64,000 nt of DNA, from positions 434,001-498,000 of the forward strand of contig JAEVHH010000003.1 in the NCBI GenBank assembly GCA_017607445.1, in the 5' to 3' direction. This DNA comes from Histoplasma ohiense. Taxonomy: Eukaryota > Ascomycota > Eurotiomycetes > Onygenales > Ajellomycetaceae. Made by a program: the position numbers and the translations under genes. A model generated the notes under the pieces. The model saw nothing but the letters and a program-made list of their open reading frames with translations. It did no database searches and was not told where the DNA came from. Of this stretch, positions 25,421 to 38,740 are shown piece after piece (positions within the stretch are counted from its first letter, which is position 1; each line of letters begins with the position of its first letter).

Positions 25421-28400
25421 GCAAGGAAGCTGGTGGGTGGGGGGGGGTGTCATAAGTTGAGTAGTTTAGTTTTATAGAGAGACGCATTGCTAGATATATA
25501 GAATACAGTGGAGATGATAAGAGATGGAAAAAGAGAGGAAGAAAAGTTTGAATGTCCTGTGATTTCTGTCTGTATCCGATATATATAAATATATATAAAG
25601 TTAGATAGAGGGGTTGAGCAACGGATAGAGCTTCTTAGAAGGGGGGGGGTTATATTCTCACCGTCATTGTTCATTGTTTCGTTGTTTCGTTGATGGAACT
25701 TACAAGGCTGCTTGCTGTGAGGGGTAACTAGTTCGGATGCTCAACTTCAGAGATGTAAGCAGTTTCGTACAGTACAAAGAGACAAGTTGCGGATGAGCCC
25801 CGAACAAATGGTTCCCGTATGGATGATAGAGAGTGGTTGCTGTAAACATACATGAAATTCCAACAAAGGGCTTTAACATTCCATGCAGGTCCTTCTACAG
25901 CCTCTGCTCCTGAATGTTCTACATAGTACTCCGTACCCTCGGCTTGAATCCTCTTCCAGCAGCTTTTCCCCTTTGTTGGGGGATGGCGCGAGGGGGAATA
26001 CCGAGAGGAGGAAGGCCAACAATTCATTCACAATCCTTCGAATTCGGGATTCATCAACCCATCCCATTCCATAATCAAGAAGCGAGAAGTACATGTACCT
26101 TCAACCTCCGCGTACGTATTATCGGCCAAGATCAAGTCTTTACGAGGTTCTGCATCAAGCTATCTATGCGCCAGCTAGCTGTTGCTGTTGTACCGGATTC
26201 CTATTTTACGAATGCGGGTCCGCAATTGACTGATCCTGATATCTAGATCGTAGTTAAGCGGACCGGCGGCGAAACTACGGCATGGCGTGAGCTGGTATGC
26301 CCGCCTCTATCCGGGGATCAAGCTGTTTGTGCTCTCGTTCGGGAGGGGGATTTCCTGAGTTATTTTATTTTATTTTTATCTCCCCTTTGTGGACAAGGAA
26401 GAAAGAATTGTGTGATATGTACTAATGCACAATCGTAATCAGTGTAAATACCAATTGATATTCTATTTTGGGAATTCTCAAGTCTACATTTAAGACGGGA
26501 GTCGTCTTTGGAACTTAAGGGTCGTTGCTGGTGATATGACCTCCTCTCCAAGGGCAGCTTTCATCGTTAATTCAAAACGTAGAAACTGCCATCCCAACTT
26601 CATATCTAGATAGACAGCGGTGAGAGAGTAGCCTTGACACACTTCCACGAATGAATCCATAGGAGATTGCGTAGAGTGCTCCATTTTCTAGGTGTTGAAA
26701 CTTACGCCTACTAGTACCGTCTACGAATGTAAGAATAGGCAGTGTCTGCGGGCACAAAGTCAGCAGTCGAACCGCACAATTCATCTAACACTTCTGGGAA
26801 ATACTGCTTCTATGCTGGACTATCTTACACCGTCTGGTTTCGACAGTTGTGGAAGGGTTGGGCTGCCCTCCGGTGCATTCGAAGGATGCTGTCGAGTGCG
26901 TGATTGGGATCGATGCGTGCTCAACAAATGTGTACCCATGTGTAACCGCAACAGGTAATTTTTCCCTCTTCACCGAGGAAGCTGGCTCTGTAGGGCATTT
27001 GAGTGTTGATGACTAGATTGAGCGGGCGCAGGAGGAGGAGGAGGAGGAGGAGGAGGAATGGCCGGCGGAACCTTGGAAGCGCGGTTCAATGTCACGTTAT
27101 TCTGATAACATCCATGGATCCGAGTCTCGCTGGAGATAACCTACCGAGCTGAAATCCGTTCTTGCTTGAAGTATGCTGGTTTTAGTGTTTCGTAGTCGAA
27201 AGCATTTACACAACCCAGTTAATCGTATTCAATTTCCGAGGCAAAGGAGTGCGCGAACCGATAGCGGTGTCTCTTTGCCTGTCATCGAAGAGCTTCAATT
27301 CAGCTCAACCGATTGTTTACTTTGGTACGTGGCGTCTCGCATGGCGAACTCTGACGATGTTGTGCCTTTCCAGAGCCTTTCCAGATGCGTCGACGCCCGT
27401 GTGTAACCGTCAAGGTCGAATCTCCCAGGGGAATTAAGGTTCATGCCACTTGCCTTCAACGCCTGTGTTGAACATGACTCGGGTGAGTTGTGGCGGCGTA
27501 GTTAGTTCAGGGCCATAATCAAAGATGATGCCATGATCCAGACTGGCGGATCGAAACGAGCGCCACAAATAACTAGAACCATCGATGACGTGCGATTTGG
27601 TATTTCCCGCGCTCTGCGGGGTAGTTAGTTAAACCGCCAGCCATCAGCCAGAAAATAGGCGCTCAGAAGGGCTGCTAGCCATCGGGCCTTGATCCCTGCA
27701 GTAGTTCGTGGTCAGCCCCAATCTGATAACTAATGTATCGATCGAAGGCGATTGAGTTCCCAGCGTGGGGTCTCTTTTCCTTTTGGGCAAATAATGAGCT
27801 TTGCCTGGCGAAGAAGGTGGATGCAGGGATATGTACTCCGTATGTTAACTTGAGGACTAACAACGAAAGCTAGTCTCCTGGAATCTTCAATTCCATCCCC
27901 TCACCAAGGTCGATTTGATGTTCCTGACAAACCCAGGAATTCGTTCGGTGTTTTTCCTATCCGAGCCGCTCAAGAACTGGCAGCATCGAGAAAGAGCTTG
28001 AGGCTCGTGTTGACGAGAACGCTAACTTAGACTAACTAGCGTTGGGTCTAACGCTGACTTGGATTCTTGCTCAGAAACATCGCAAATCGCCTTTTCCCTT
28101 GTTGCGTGCAAACGGTTGGGCTGGTTCCCCTGCCCGTCGTCGGAGGACAAGCCAGAATCGAGCTTGGTTCCCGCCTGGGAGAAGGAAAGAGTATCATGAG
28201 CCTCGAAATAGGTGGTCTGGGCTGCTAAACCTCGCAAGGACACCGTTCCCATCACCGCTCCGTAGCGGGAAAGTTTAGCCTTCCGCCCAGAGTGACTTCT
28301 CTCTGGTTGAGCCCGTGTTCTACAAGAATCGAACACAAAGTTGGAGGAGCCAAGCACGGAACTCGCTTCTCCGCCAATATGGCTGCAACCTCAGGAGCCA

Positions 28401-29530
28401 AGACTCCGAGAGTCCAAGGCTGCTGGCAGGAATGTGGAGAACCTGGAGTCAAGGCTGGGGATACGGCAGCGGAGGCGTGGAAGCGTGAACCGACCCTGAG
28501 TAACTAAGGCTGCTGCCATTCCTGAGGTTCGGCTACTCCCCGGTTATGCCGGCAGCAAGCATCGTCTGGCACGCTTTACCGATTGAGACGCCGAGAGTGG
28601 GATATGACAGGCGCCATGGACCAGCCAGGAAGAGGGTTGTGGCTCGGTGGCGGCGGACATAACCCTCCACGACGACGGGGTACTATTCCGTATGCTGCAT
28701 ACTATGTACAGTACATCCGACCATGACAATGTATTCAGAGCATCTTCGCCTGGGCCAAGTTTCCCCGCACAGTGTTGGCAGCTGTTAACTCGATTAGGAT
28801 ACGATCCTGCAGCAAAATTTGCATCCTTGGATGTCAAAAGTAATCCCACCGCTTGGCTGATGATCACTCTTGATCGGCACAAAGAGTGGATGGCCAGCGC
28901 CCAGGTTAATGACAGGCCCTGGGATGATTCAATTGATAGCTGCTGGGGGAAGCCGTATAGGCTCGCCTCTGTTTGCGCCCGAAATGCATTGTCCAGAAGC
29001 ACCAATTTCATTGCCCCTCAGACAACTCCTGAAGCTATGTATCCGTTATCAAAGGCGTACCTTTCTGTGGCGCAAACCTCCTTGGCTGGCTACACTGGCG
29101 ATCTGCCTGCATTCGAAGATTGCTCCTGTTGATGATTCCACCGCATGTTTTCTCCCAGCCTATTGCCTTGGCACACTGTCTCTAGTTTTTCGAAAGCCCT
29201 CGAGCGGTTGCCGACCTGCTCGGTAACTTGTCTCCTTGCTCCAGCATGACAACTTCCCCGCACACGTTTTGCAGCGGTTCACTACTGCAACCCGGCCCAG
29301 CATTTCAGTGGAGATGTCACCGTGTACGGCATCTTCGAGAATTCGATGCCATGATTCAAAGAACGAGCGGCCAGCTGCGGTCGGCTTTTCTAATCCAGTC
29401 TGTTGCTGCTGACCCCGCATCCGATTGCTCTCTGCTCAGAGAACATATAAGGAGCGTGCGAAACCTCCCTTCATCTCACTTGTTCCTCATCCCTTCTCAT
29501 TCGCACATTGGAATACCAGGGTAGCCCATC
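25421..29530. other. 4.1-kb gene-free region with weak repeat signals
   Basis: No gene is supported. Seen here: (GGA)n at about 27,028-27,057; the TACTCCGTA motif at 25,927-25,936 and 27,834-27,842; and many short overlapping frames on both strands with no domain (the longest reads 28,647-29,132). The stretch 26,400-28,500 may be old repeat DNA, but I found no terminal repeats or target duplications. The last few hundred bases must hold the promoter of the downstream peptidase gene. Confidence 0.5.
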
Positions 29531-32066
29531 ATGCAGTTACTTGCCCTCTCCCTCTTGGCCGCTTCGGCATCCGTGGTGGATGCTTGCGTGAGCGACCATC
29601 TCATGGACCGATCGTTTGACTTGAGGCAGTTGGACCTTGCGAAACGCAGTAGCAAACCACCTCCAGCCCTCACCGAGCAAGAGTCAATCTTGGTGAACTC
29701 TTTCGACAACAACACCATCAGCGATTGGCTATACTACTATACCCATGGCCTGCATATCGCCGGAACCAACAAGACCATGGCTCAATGGACTGCCGATAGG
29801 TGGACTGAGTTCGGCGTCCCATCATCCCTTGCCGAGTATTACGTCTATTTAAATTACCCAGTCTCCAGTTCTCTGTCGCTCACCCTCGCCGATGGCACTG
29901 TTTGGAACGCGGAGCTTGATGAAGATGTGCTCGCCGCCGATGACACCACCAGCTACCCCAATCGCGTGCCCATCTTCCACGGTTACTCTGCTTCTGGAGA
30001 CGCAAAAGCTGAATTTGTCTACGTTGGCCGCGGTCAGCAAGTTGACTTTGACAGGCTTGTTGAGTTGGGCGTCGATCTGAAAGGCAAAATCGCCATGGCA
30101 AGATATGGTGGCCCCTTCAGGTAAAAATGCCCTTTGATTTCCTTGACATTAATTTTGAAGAGTTGGCTGATCCCCCCCAACAGAGGATTGAAGGTCAAGA
30201 ATGCCCAAGATTACGGCATGCTTGGATGCGTTATCTTCACAGACCCGGGTGACGACGGGAATGTGACCGAGGCAAACGGCTATGTTGCTTATCCGGATGG
30301 CCCTGCCAGGCAACCCTCATCCGTACAACGCGGATCAGTTCTGTTTTTGTCCACTGCTCCTGGTGACCCTACCACTCCGGGCTATCCCTCGAAGGAAGAC
30401 TCGCCTCGTGCGGACACTAGCCCCGTGGTCCCAAAAATCCCATCTATCCCTATTTCCTATGCCAATGCTCAGAAAATCCTAGGCGCCCTCGATGGACAGG
30501 GCCAATCGGCAGACGCTATCAATCGAACCAAGTGGGTAGGAGGCCTTGATGTTCAATATTCTAGCGGCCCTGCTCCCGGAGTTGAGCTCTCCTTGTCCAA
30601 TGTGATGCGCGATGAGGTTGCTCCCATCTATAACCCAATTGGAATCATCAACGGAACCAAGGAAGACGAAGTCATTGTGGTTGGAAACCATTGGGATGCT
30701 TGGATCATTGGTGGTGCTGTCGATCCCAATTCTGGATCCGCCGTCATGGTTGAACTCGCGAAAGCGCTCGGAAAGCTTCAAGAGTCGGGATGGAAACCAA
30801 AGAGAACAATGTAAGTGCAGAGTTAACACCCGGCTCTTCAACTTCCAATGGCATATTATGGTATTCCAATGGAGTTGTCGTACTAACCGCTTCTTAGTGT
30901 TCTGGCCTCTTGGGATGGTGAAGAATACGGCCTTCTTGGCTCCACCGAGTGGGTTGAAGAATACGTATGCCAGACGCCGCTCTACTCCCACCAATCCCCA
31001 CTATTACCAGCATCTTTTCTAACTCAAGTCTCTTCATAGGTTAACTGGCTCAAAGAAACTTGCGTTGCCTATGTCAACATCGACTCTGCTGTTTCTGGTC
31101 CACACCCTGGCCTATCTGGCACGCCTGGTCTCCACCAACTTTCCATCGAGCTAATGAAGAAGATCTCCTGGCCCTACAAGGGAGACGAGTCTCTTACCAT
31201 GTATGATATGTGGCTTGCTAGCAGCAAGGGACAAGTTGGTGTCTTGGGAAGTGGCTCAGACTACACAGCATTCGTCCACGCTGGTCTTCCATCGGCAAGT
31301 ATCCCTTTAATCCATAGCGCCAAATAACACAGCATAGCGACTCCGATTTACTAATATTTTCATAGATGAATGTCGGCTCCTCCGGCGGTTCTGGTGACCC
31401 CGTCTATCACTACCATTCCAACTATGACTCCTTCCACTGGGTAGACACATACGGCGATCCCGGTTTCGTCTTCCACAAAGCAATGGGTCAGTACTTGGCT
31501 TTGCTCACGTACCATCTCGCCTCAGACGACATTATTCCATTCGAAGTGAACAACTATGGTCCCGAGCTCGCAAAATATCTCGCCTCTCTTCAGAAGGTCA
31601 TTGATGCATCTGGGCTCACTGTTGACTTGTCCCGCTTGGAGGCGGCCATGGAGGTCCTCAACAAGGCTGCGAAGGCGACCACTGAACTGAGGGACCAAGC
31701 TATTAAGACCGGAGATGAGCGTCTCATTGACCTCGTCAACGCTAAGTTCCGCGACTTTGAGAGAGGCTTTGTTAGCCAGGGCGGATTGCCCAATCGGGAG
31801 TTCTACAAGCACCTTATCTGGGCTCCTGGCCTTGACACTGGGTAAGAGCTCTTCCATTTCCCTTGCCACCTTTTACAAATGCTCTCGTCAACCTTCCCTC
31901 CAATTGTCGTACTAACCTTGACCCTTTCACTTTGCTTAGATATGCCCCCACAACATTCCCTGGCATCACAGAAGCAGTCCAGGGTGGAGACCAGGCTCTT
32001 GCTCAAGAGTTCGTGGAGAGGACAAGCAATGCCATCTACATTGCTGCTGGAATCCTAACGCCATAA
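29531..32066 (+). CDS. Secreted glutamate-carboxypeptidase-II-like metallopeptidase (M28B)
   Basis: Six exons (29531-30120, 30184-30810, 30898-30964, 31040-31294, 31366-31841, 31940-32066) give 713 residues. An N-terminal signal peptide (MQLLALSLLAASASVVDA) has no membrane anchor after it, unlike human GCPII. A PA insert (GKIAMARYGG, QDYGMLGCVIFTDPGDDG) precedes the peptidase core. Zinc ligands by family pattern are H366 (NHWDAW), D377 (VDPNSGS), E414/E415 (WDGEEYGLLG), D443 (NIDSAVSG) and His 528/530 (YHYHSNYDS). A transferrin-receptor-type dimerisation helical domain forms the C-terminus. Intron 4 is a GC-AG intron: only the GCAAGT donor at 31,295 keeps the frame into MNVGSSGG. Role: probably extracellular peptide trimming; substrate unknown. 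Confidence 0.92.
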
Positions 32067-33955
32067 TTTTTTTTTTCTTTTTCTTTTCAACAATTCCCAA
32101 CGACTTTAATGGGTAATGAATATATGCTTGGACAATGCAGTTATGGAAACGTTATCCTATCTATCTATATAGATATAAATATATATGTGTGTGCGGCTTA
32201 CCCAGGTTATGAAAAATACTAGTACAAAGGAAAGGTAAAAGAAAAAAATAATCACAGCTACAGATTTAGTTACACCCAGACGGTTTGCTTGCGAGCGCCT
32301 GTTTAGCTTAATGTCAATCAATTTACAGTTGCTCGTCCATGACTTCCCGCTGAGTTTTTTGGCTTACATTTTTGTTCTTATTCTAGTTAACTACCCCTCG
32401 ATGAGTGCAAGGGTTCTTGTAGATCCTCCTTAGTAGAAACAAACAAATCTCGCAACTCGAGTTCTTGAGTTTTTATGATACTTAATACGCTTTTCTTTCC
32501 AGATTCGTAGATTCCTTCCTTTTGCTTTTTTGCTTTATAATTTTTTTTTTTTTAATTTTACTTTGTTTTTGTTCCGCAAGTACAGAGTACAGTAACTACA
32601 TACATATCGCACTTCGCCAGTGATCTAGCGCCCCCGCCTCCTCCGCTGCAGCCAGCAGTATCTACACATATAACATGTACTGTACAGTACATGCTCTTAA
32701 ATTATTATAAGTGCACTACATCTTCAAGCACCTGTGGCTTCCTCCATTTATGCGGTTCGCCATCAACGGGGTCTCAGCATATTAGCATTCATAATATTCG
32801 TGGCCGTAGGTAGAGATACAACATATGCTCCGGGTGTCACTTTCGAGGCCATTCCTTGGGACGGATAGGGGGAAAAGAAGAAAGAAGAAAGAAAAAAAAA
32901 TAAAATAAATAAAATAAAAATTTAGAAAAGCCAACGAAAGCTGCCGCCTAGCTTCCAGTTGACATAGCGACGATAGATCTACTTCCGGTTCCCAAACCAG
33001 CCGTGCCAGGGCGTGACAGTCTCCGGAGAAGAAAGACCGGGGGGGGGACCCGAAGGAAAAGGGGGAGGGGGGAAAGCGCGGAACTTGCGGGGGTGGGTGA
33101 GGCGGTAGGACTGTTGTCTCTAGATTCTCGTCATGCACGAGGTACCTGTTCGCGCAGGACATGAGCGATTCAACAAAGGATGCATGGCAGAATGCATGCG
33201 CGCTATGTAGCAAATGCTGACTTGCATGGTAGCCATCTGGTGGGGTAATGGAAGTAACTGAATGGTCTGGAGCGCCGGTTTCGGCTATTATATGAGGTGC
33301 AGCTTTGTGAAACGGAGGTGGAGTTTGTGTGCAAATGGGAAGGATGGGCAAGGGAAGGGCTGGGGTGATGATTGATGGGCTTTTAGCCTGGAGCAGTTCG
33401 ATGTATGACCGGGTTACAAGCGTATCTAAGATAGCTTTTGGAAATTTGTACAGTTGCAACCCATTTTGTTTAAGGGAGTGTGGTGGCATGCCAGATTTTA
33501 TCTAGTATCAGTAGTTGTGTATATATGCATTCAACAATTGGAATATCAACCTGAGGTAAGGCAAAAATCGAAGGACGAAAAATTGTTGGCAATATGGTGG
33601 ATAGTCGGCTTCGAAACAAAAACGTATAGATGCGAAGTTCTAGTCAGCATTTAAAAAGCAAGATAAAAAAACAGGCCCCCGGAAACACCTTGCCGGGTAA
33701 ACAAGTGGGAAAGGAAGAGAACGCCTCGCTCAAAATGTAAAAGGAGGAGTAGTGCAGAGCTATTGAGAGCCAAAATATGTAAGTAAAACCTGACGCAGAA
33801 TACCAGCTCAATAGAAAAAAAGTTGGAATGAAATGATCTCACAGCCTCCATGCCAGGAGCCACGAAATCGTGATGGCAGAGGAAAATCTTGGTTCTAGTG
33901 ACAATGTGAAAATAAAACAGTTGGAAGGCAAAAAGCCGAGACGACGAAGTTGTGA
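32067..33955. other. Convergent intergenic region, peptidase/BTB
   Basis: This is 3' flanking DNA with T-runs (32,067-32,085; 32,540-32,552) and an (AT)n/AGATAT stretch at 32,160-32,187. A 235-codon minus frame (33,489-32,782) is open, but its end is low-complexity Phe/Leu from an A-rich tract and it resembles nothing I know. Confidence 0.5.
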
Positions 33956-35219
33956 TCATGGTTTGAAATCATTTAGTTCTAAGCCAGCCAGCTGATCATT
34001 ACAGGTCGTCAGCGTTTGTTCAATAGACGGAATGGCGCACTTGGCATGCTCGTAATAATAGGTGCTTGTTCGCTGGGCGGCAGGGAAGTAAAGGCCGTGT
34101 CCAAAGCGGTACGCGAATTGTTCGAAGCAGAGGCCGGTGAATGGAGGGTCTGGCCGATTAGGAAACAGATGAAGCGCCCTCAGCCGTTTTGTCAGGGCAC
34201 CAAGCATAAGTGAATCGCATTCGAAACTGCAGTGCTCTTTCTCGAGGTAGTCTGCAAGCTGGACGTGGAGGATGGAAACGATGCGGGATATGGAGTCGAT
34301 GCGTTGGGAGTCGATTGTATCTGGGTAGTGTTATTTTAGTATAGGATGATCTCTTCTCATGTTCGATAACATTTTCGATGATATTTTTGATAATCCGCTC
34401 AAGTGCAGTTTCTAGAAGATGAAGAGCAACTTACCTGCAACAAATGCAGGAATAGGAAGGTCACCTAATGGGAGATTCTGCTTGCCCTGGCGTAATGCGA
34501 GCCGGGTTACGTGTTTGAATTCTTGGGGCCGATTAAATATCCAGCAAATACAGATCCATCCTGGAATATCTTCCGTGTACGTCTTGGGGATAGCGTCCTT
34601 GAGCTTCTCGAACCAGGAGTTTGTAAAAATCTCAACGGCTTCGTGGACGTCATATTTGTCAGTCAGAACGGCGATTTGAGTATAGGTATCAATGTCGACT
34701 TCTGTTGGGACCCTTCGCATATAACCATGGATTATATTCAAAAGGATAAGAAATGCGTCGGGATCGTCGGCAGGAAGCCGTATTTCTACGCTTCCGTTCT
34801 TCTGAAGCGCGTTACACTCGCTAAACTTGCGCTGAAGCATGGCGCGGAAAACCGACGACGCGAGAATTAAATGCCGAGAAGAAGCTCGTATCAAAACTTC
34901 TGTTTAGCAAGAGGTTAGAAGCCGAGTAACATGATCAAATAGCGCCACGCTGCCCGTTCTGTTTACCTTGTTCGCAAGTGATCAAATCATTATCATTAGC
35001 CCCATTTAGGACCTCTGCATCCGCGGCGTCAGAAGAAACCTTTTGTTTTGAGACGGCACTATCGACTTCCTCCACTAATTCGGATATAATCTCACATTCG
35101 AGATATCTTGTCATGATAAGCGTCACATCGCCTTCCGGGTCGAGATTATGGACCTCGGAGGCCATGCGATCAAATTTTGCAGCTGCGGGAATTACTGGGC
35201 TAATAGCCGAAGGCATCAT
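33956..35219 (-). CDS. BTB/POZ-domain protein
   Basis: Minus exons 35219-34967, 34899-34435 and 34320-33956 (introns 67 and 114 nt) give 360 residues. The BTB fold begins with a divergent first strand (DPEGDVTLIM), is interrupted by an acidic Ser/Asp insert of about 45 residues, and resumes with VLIRASSRHLILASSVFRAML and VEIRLPADDPDAFLILLNIIHGY. The helical part reads ALTDKYDVHEAVEIF. The C-terminal half (FGHGLYFPAAQR, YYYEHAKC) carries no domain I recognise. Such standalone BTB proteins are abundant in Eurotiomycetes and are mostly uncharacterised; Cul3 adaptor function is possible but unproven. Start: two consecutive ATGs, and I take the first. Confidence 0.82.
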
Positions 35220-36296
35220 GAAAGTGTACTTAATTGAGAGTCGGAAGGTATATGTACTGTGCATGTACTGTACGTGTACATAGCAAATTCCCAAGGGACT
35301 GGAAGAGGCGGGAGGGGGAACAGAGGGATTATATTGGTTTTAAAGCAAAAACTGAGGTTGTACTCTATTGCCTTAGTATGACCAAGAGTGCGGCGCTGAT
35401 TTGAGAAATCGTGGTCGTGTGATGGAGATCGAGGAGGACGGCAAGGTGTTGGTTATTCAAAGAATGAATCGGGGATCCATGCAGGCTCTCCTACGTGGCA
35501 TCCGTTATTTGCTGGTGAATTTCGGGAATATTCAATAACGAGAACAACCGTTCAGTCGCGCACGCATCCCGAGCGTTTAGCCAACAGGCCTGGAATGCCG
35601 TGATGAGGCAAAGGGAATGTGCAACCAAACTGGCTTCGGCAAGTAGCGTTTCAAGATGAGCCAACTGTTGATAGTCAAGATCGGAACCTTGTTTGCTTTC
35701 CAACATCACAGCATCAGTCGCAGCCTACCCAGCCATGATCACATTGGCTTTCTGGGGAACACCCTGGAGGGCAGTCTTAGGTGCTCCCTCGGACGGGGGA
35801 ACAAGGCACGGGGCCCATGTTTATGACTCTGCTCCATTGGATGGTGATGGGAACAGGCAGGACTGGTCGGCAAGTTGGTACTGTACTTTCGCCTGACAGA
35901 GTGTTCGTTACACATGTAAAGTACTGAGCCCGCAGAACACAATCCTTGCGGGATGGGCAACGTTAAGTCGTGAGCCACAAAGATCCCGGCAATCCAGCGT
36001 CAACAAAATTGGATTCTTGGCCGGAGCTATGGGCAGGGTCCTGTGTACCGTATACTACGGGTAAACAAAGGCACAGAATTCTCGAGTCCAAGCAATGCCC
36101 AGGGGTAAAGTCCGTTGCCCTGCACTTCGAGATGGGAATGAAATATCCCGGAAGCTTTTCGCAGTTGTTGTGGGCATACTAGCTGCTAAGGCGCATAACG
36201 AGTGACCATCCGAGACAAAGAAACAAAGAAACTCCTTGCTGGCGCTCCCATTCCCGTGAAGGCCCAAACGCACGTCATGGATCTTGGTATAAATGC

Positions 36297-36340
36297 ATAT
36301 CCCACCATATCCCATATCCCATATCCCATATCCCATATCC
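36297..36340. repeat. 7-bp tandem repeat (CCCATAT)n
   Basis: At least four consecutive CCCATAT units are visible, flanked by a diverged one. It is a plain short tandem repeat with no coding context. Confidence 0.85.
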
Positions 36341-36506
36341 CCACCGCATGTTGGAGATTCAAACCCGCTGCAGCCAACCAACCGAGGCCCGGGGAACATG
36401 CCGGGTCATGTGACAAGCCCTAGTTCACCTGGGATCCAAGGTTTCAAGCGCCAACATCACATCGCAGTAATGGGCCATGAAAAACAAGCTAACTCGACGC
36501 TGACTG

Positions 36507-36556
36507 GGAGAGGGAGAGGGAGAGGGGGAGGGGGAGGGGGAGGGGGAGAGAGGGGG
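36507..36556. repeat. G-rich purine microsatellite (GAGGGG)n
   Basis: GGGAGA/GGGGGA units follow one another for about 50 bp. The + strand carries many closely spaced G-runs and could form a G-quadruplex (inference). Confidence 0.8.
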
Positions 36557-38706
36557 GATATTTCCTCCCAACGGCCTGGGGGAAGTTGCACTATTTGAGA
36601 GCCATTGGGATTTTAACCGTTCCACAGATTTTGTTGGCTGTAGCAATGGTACGTCCCCCCACCCCCCGATTGGAGACACCGGCAGGTCTCAATTATTCGG
36701 GCGCCCTGCACTGTCTATCAACTGAAACCATGGGGGCAAAATATAAGAATTCGCTGTAAGCCGAGATAAAGATTTGTGGACAAACCCCGCATCGATAAAT
36801 TCCATCGCTGCGCGCCGATCCAGTCGTAATGCACGAGCTCTTGCTACCATTAACAGAACAAAGAAAGGCACTCTGTTTCGAAATACAATTCATTCTTCAA
36901 TAAGCGCGCGCTCCTAAATTTGGATTTGGTGTTGGTGCTTACAGATTTATTGTTTCAATTTACAAGACCCGGGAACTTGGGGTTGCAATAAATATTCCGA
37001 TTTTCCACTGCGATATACTCCCGCCACAAGTCTCCCATTGATCGCATCAATGATTATTTTCTATACGGAAGAAACGGTATTATTATTGGTTGCTAAGAGC
37101 AAGGAGCATTTTTATCGTCCCGCTAAAGGTCAAACAAATGTGTACAACAGCGCTTTCATACTCATGGTGAACATTGGGCTGTCCATCCCCCACCCCTTCT
37201 CTCCTGTAATGTCCAGGTTAGGTTAGGGTCGCCGAAACAGAATTGCTTCCGAGATCTGCGACCTCCCACAACACCGCCTTGACATTCACGCATTAGAATC
37301 TCAGCGACGATCCCGTAGCCAATGGGGACAACTTGTGGCGGCCGAATCCACAACGTGCCCTGCATATTCTCAAGGGTATTATTCTGCCAATAATGAGGAA
37401 CAACTCCCCCATAAAGTTTTCACGGTTAGTAATTATTCGACATGAGAGCAAAATCGGAGCATCAGATAGTTATATAGTTACTCAGCCAAAATACAGTCAG
37501 TGGGATTTAGAATCTGGCCATAGAATCCCCCTCCAACAGCAAAATACCGGACATAGAGCTGACAGAACATAACTGACAACCGTCATGAGATCCTTTGGCT
37601 CTTGTTACTACAGACCACCAATGAGAGCCTGTTGAGCGCTCCGCGATGGCGTCACGATCTGTAGGAAGTATATCCATGTGGCGCTCAGAGTATGGGCGGG
37701 AAAGCCTTATTTCTGGGTTGGGTTGGCTTCCTGATGGCCGAAAAGGGCCTCCCACCACGTGTGATGAATCGGACGTAGCCGGGGACTTGTTTGTAAGATC
37801 ATTTTATAATAACTAACTAGCTTGATAACTGCGCACATGAGAGAGACCAATTCATTTTATATCATGCCCCTTAAAAATAGGAATAACCCTACCGTAAGAT
37901 ACCCTACCATAAGATATTTAGTTACCCCTAAGAGAGCCTCTGGTCAGCGCTCCATTATATCTGAGCATTGTCTCTGCAACGACCAGTCATACATAGTGCT
38001 CCGCTGTCCATATTCCAGCCAGCTCTGCTCAGGTGCCCAATTCAAATCCCGTTTCAAGGCGGATACGACGCAATTCACAAATGCCTCGGCTCACCAACTA
38101 GACCGCTGAATTGTAGTAACTATGTCTGCAAACATCCTTCAGCTTTCATTACGCTAGCCAAGCATCAACTGTCGACTGCGACGGGCGCCTGATGTGTTCT
38201 TACGACGTTTAAATAAGGTTATATATAATAGTCAGGACATTGGCCAGTTAACTGGTCAGCAGGTCGACCGTCCCGGGCCCATCAGTCCCCAAAGCTAATA
38301 TAATATACCTAGGGATGGAGAAATATTAACGTCGAACGTGTCTTCCTTCCAATGGAATGGTTTAAAATTCTCCGCTAAGTACCGTAAATATGGCCATGAT
38401 GCACAGCAGCATGAAACCAGATGCCAAGCCATGATATGAGTTGCGGTTTGGATGCTTAACTGGGTGTTTATTAGTGGACTTGCCGTTTTTCCACAGATTC
38501 TAATTACTGGATATATAACCAAGAGCCCCATATGATTAATTAACACATGGAGGTCATACTCTGGGAAGGCCATTTCCGAATTTACACGGCTACAGATCCG
38601 TTCGAGAACCCCGAAATATACGAGTAAATACGATAGCATCAATCCTGTAAGCTGCAGAGTATCTCGTGTCGATACGCACATCAACCATAACGTGGGGGAA
38701 AAAAAG

Positions 38707-38740
<34 letters not shown>

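Noticed and set aside
28647..29132. 161-codon plus-strand frame in the region before the peptidase gene
   Set aside because: No domain, no splice logic, and a comparable antisense frame.
32782..33489. 235-codon minus-strand open frame
   Set aside because: It has no recognisable domain, a poly-Phe/Leu end read from an A-rich tract, and lies in the shared 3' region of two convergent genes.
36297..36340. Regular repeats considered as a CRISPR-like array
   Set aside because: A plain 7-bp tandem without spacers in a eukaryotic genome.
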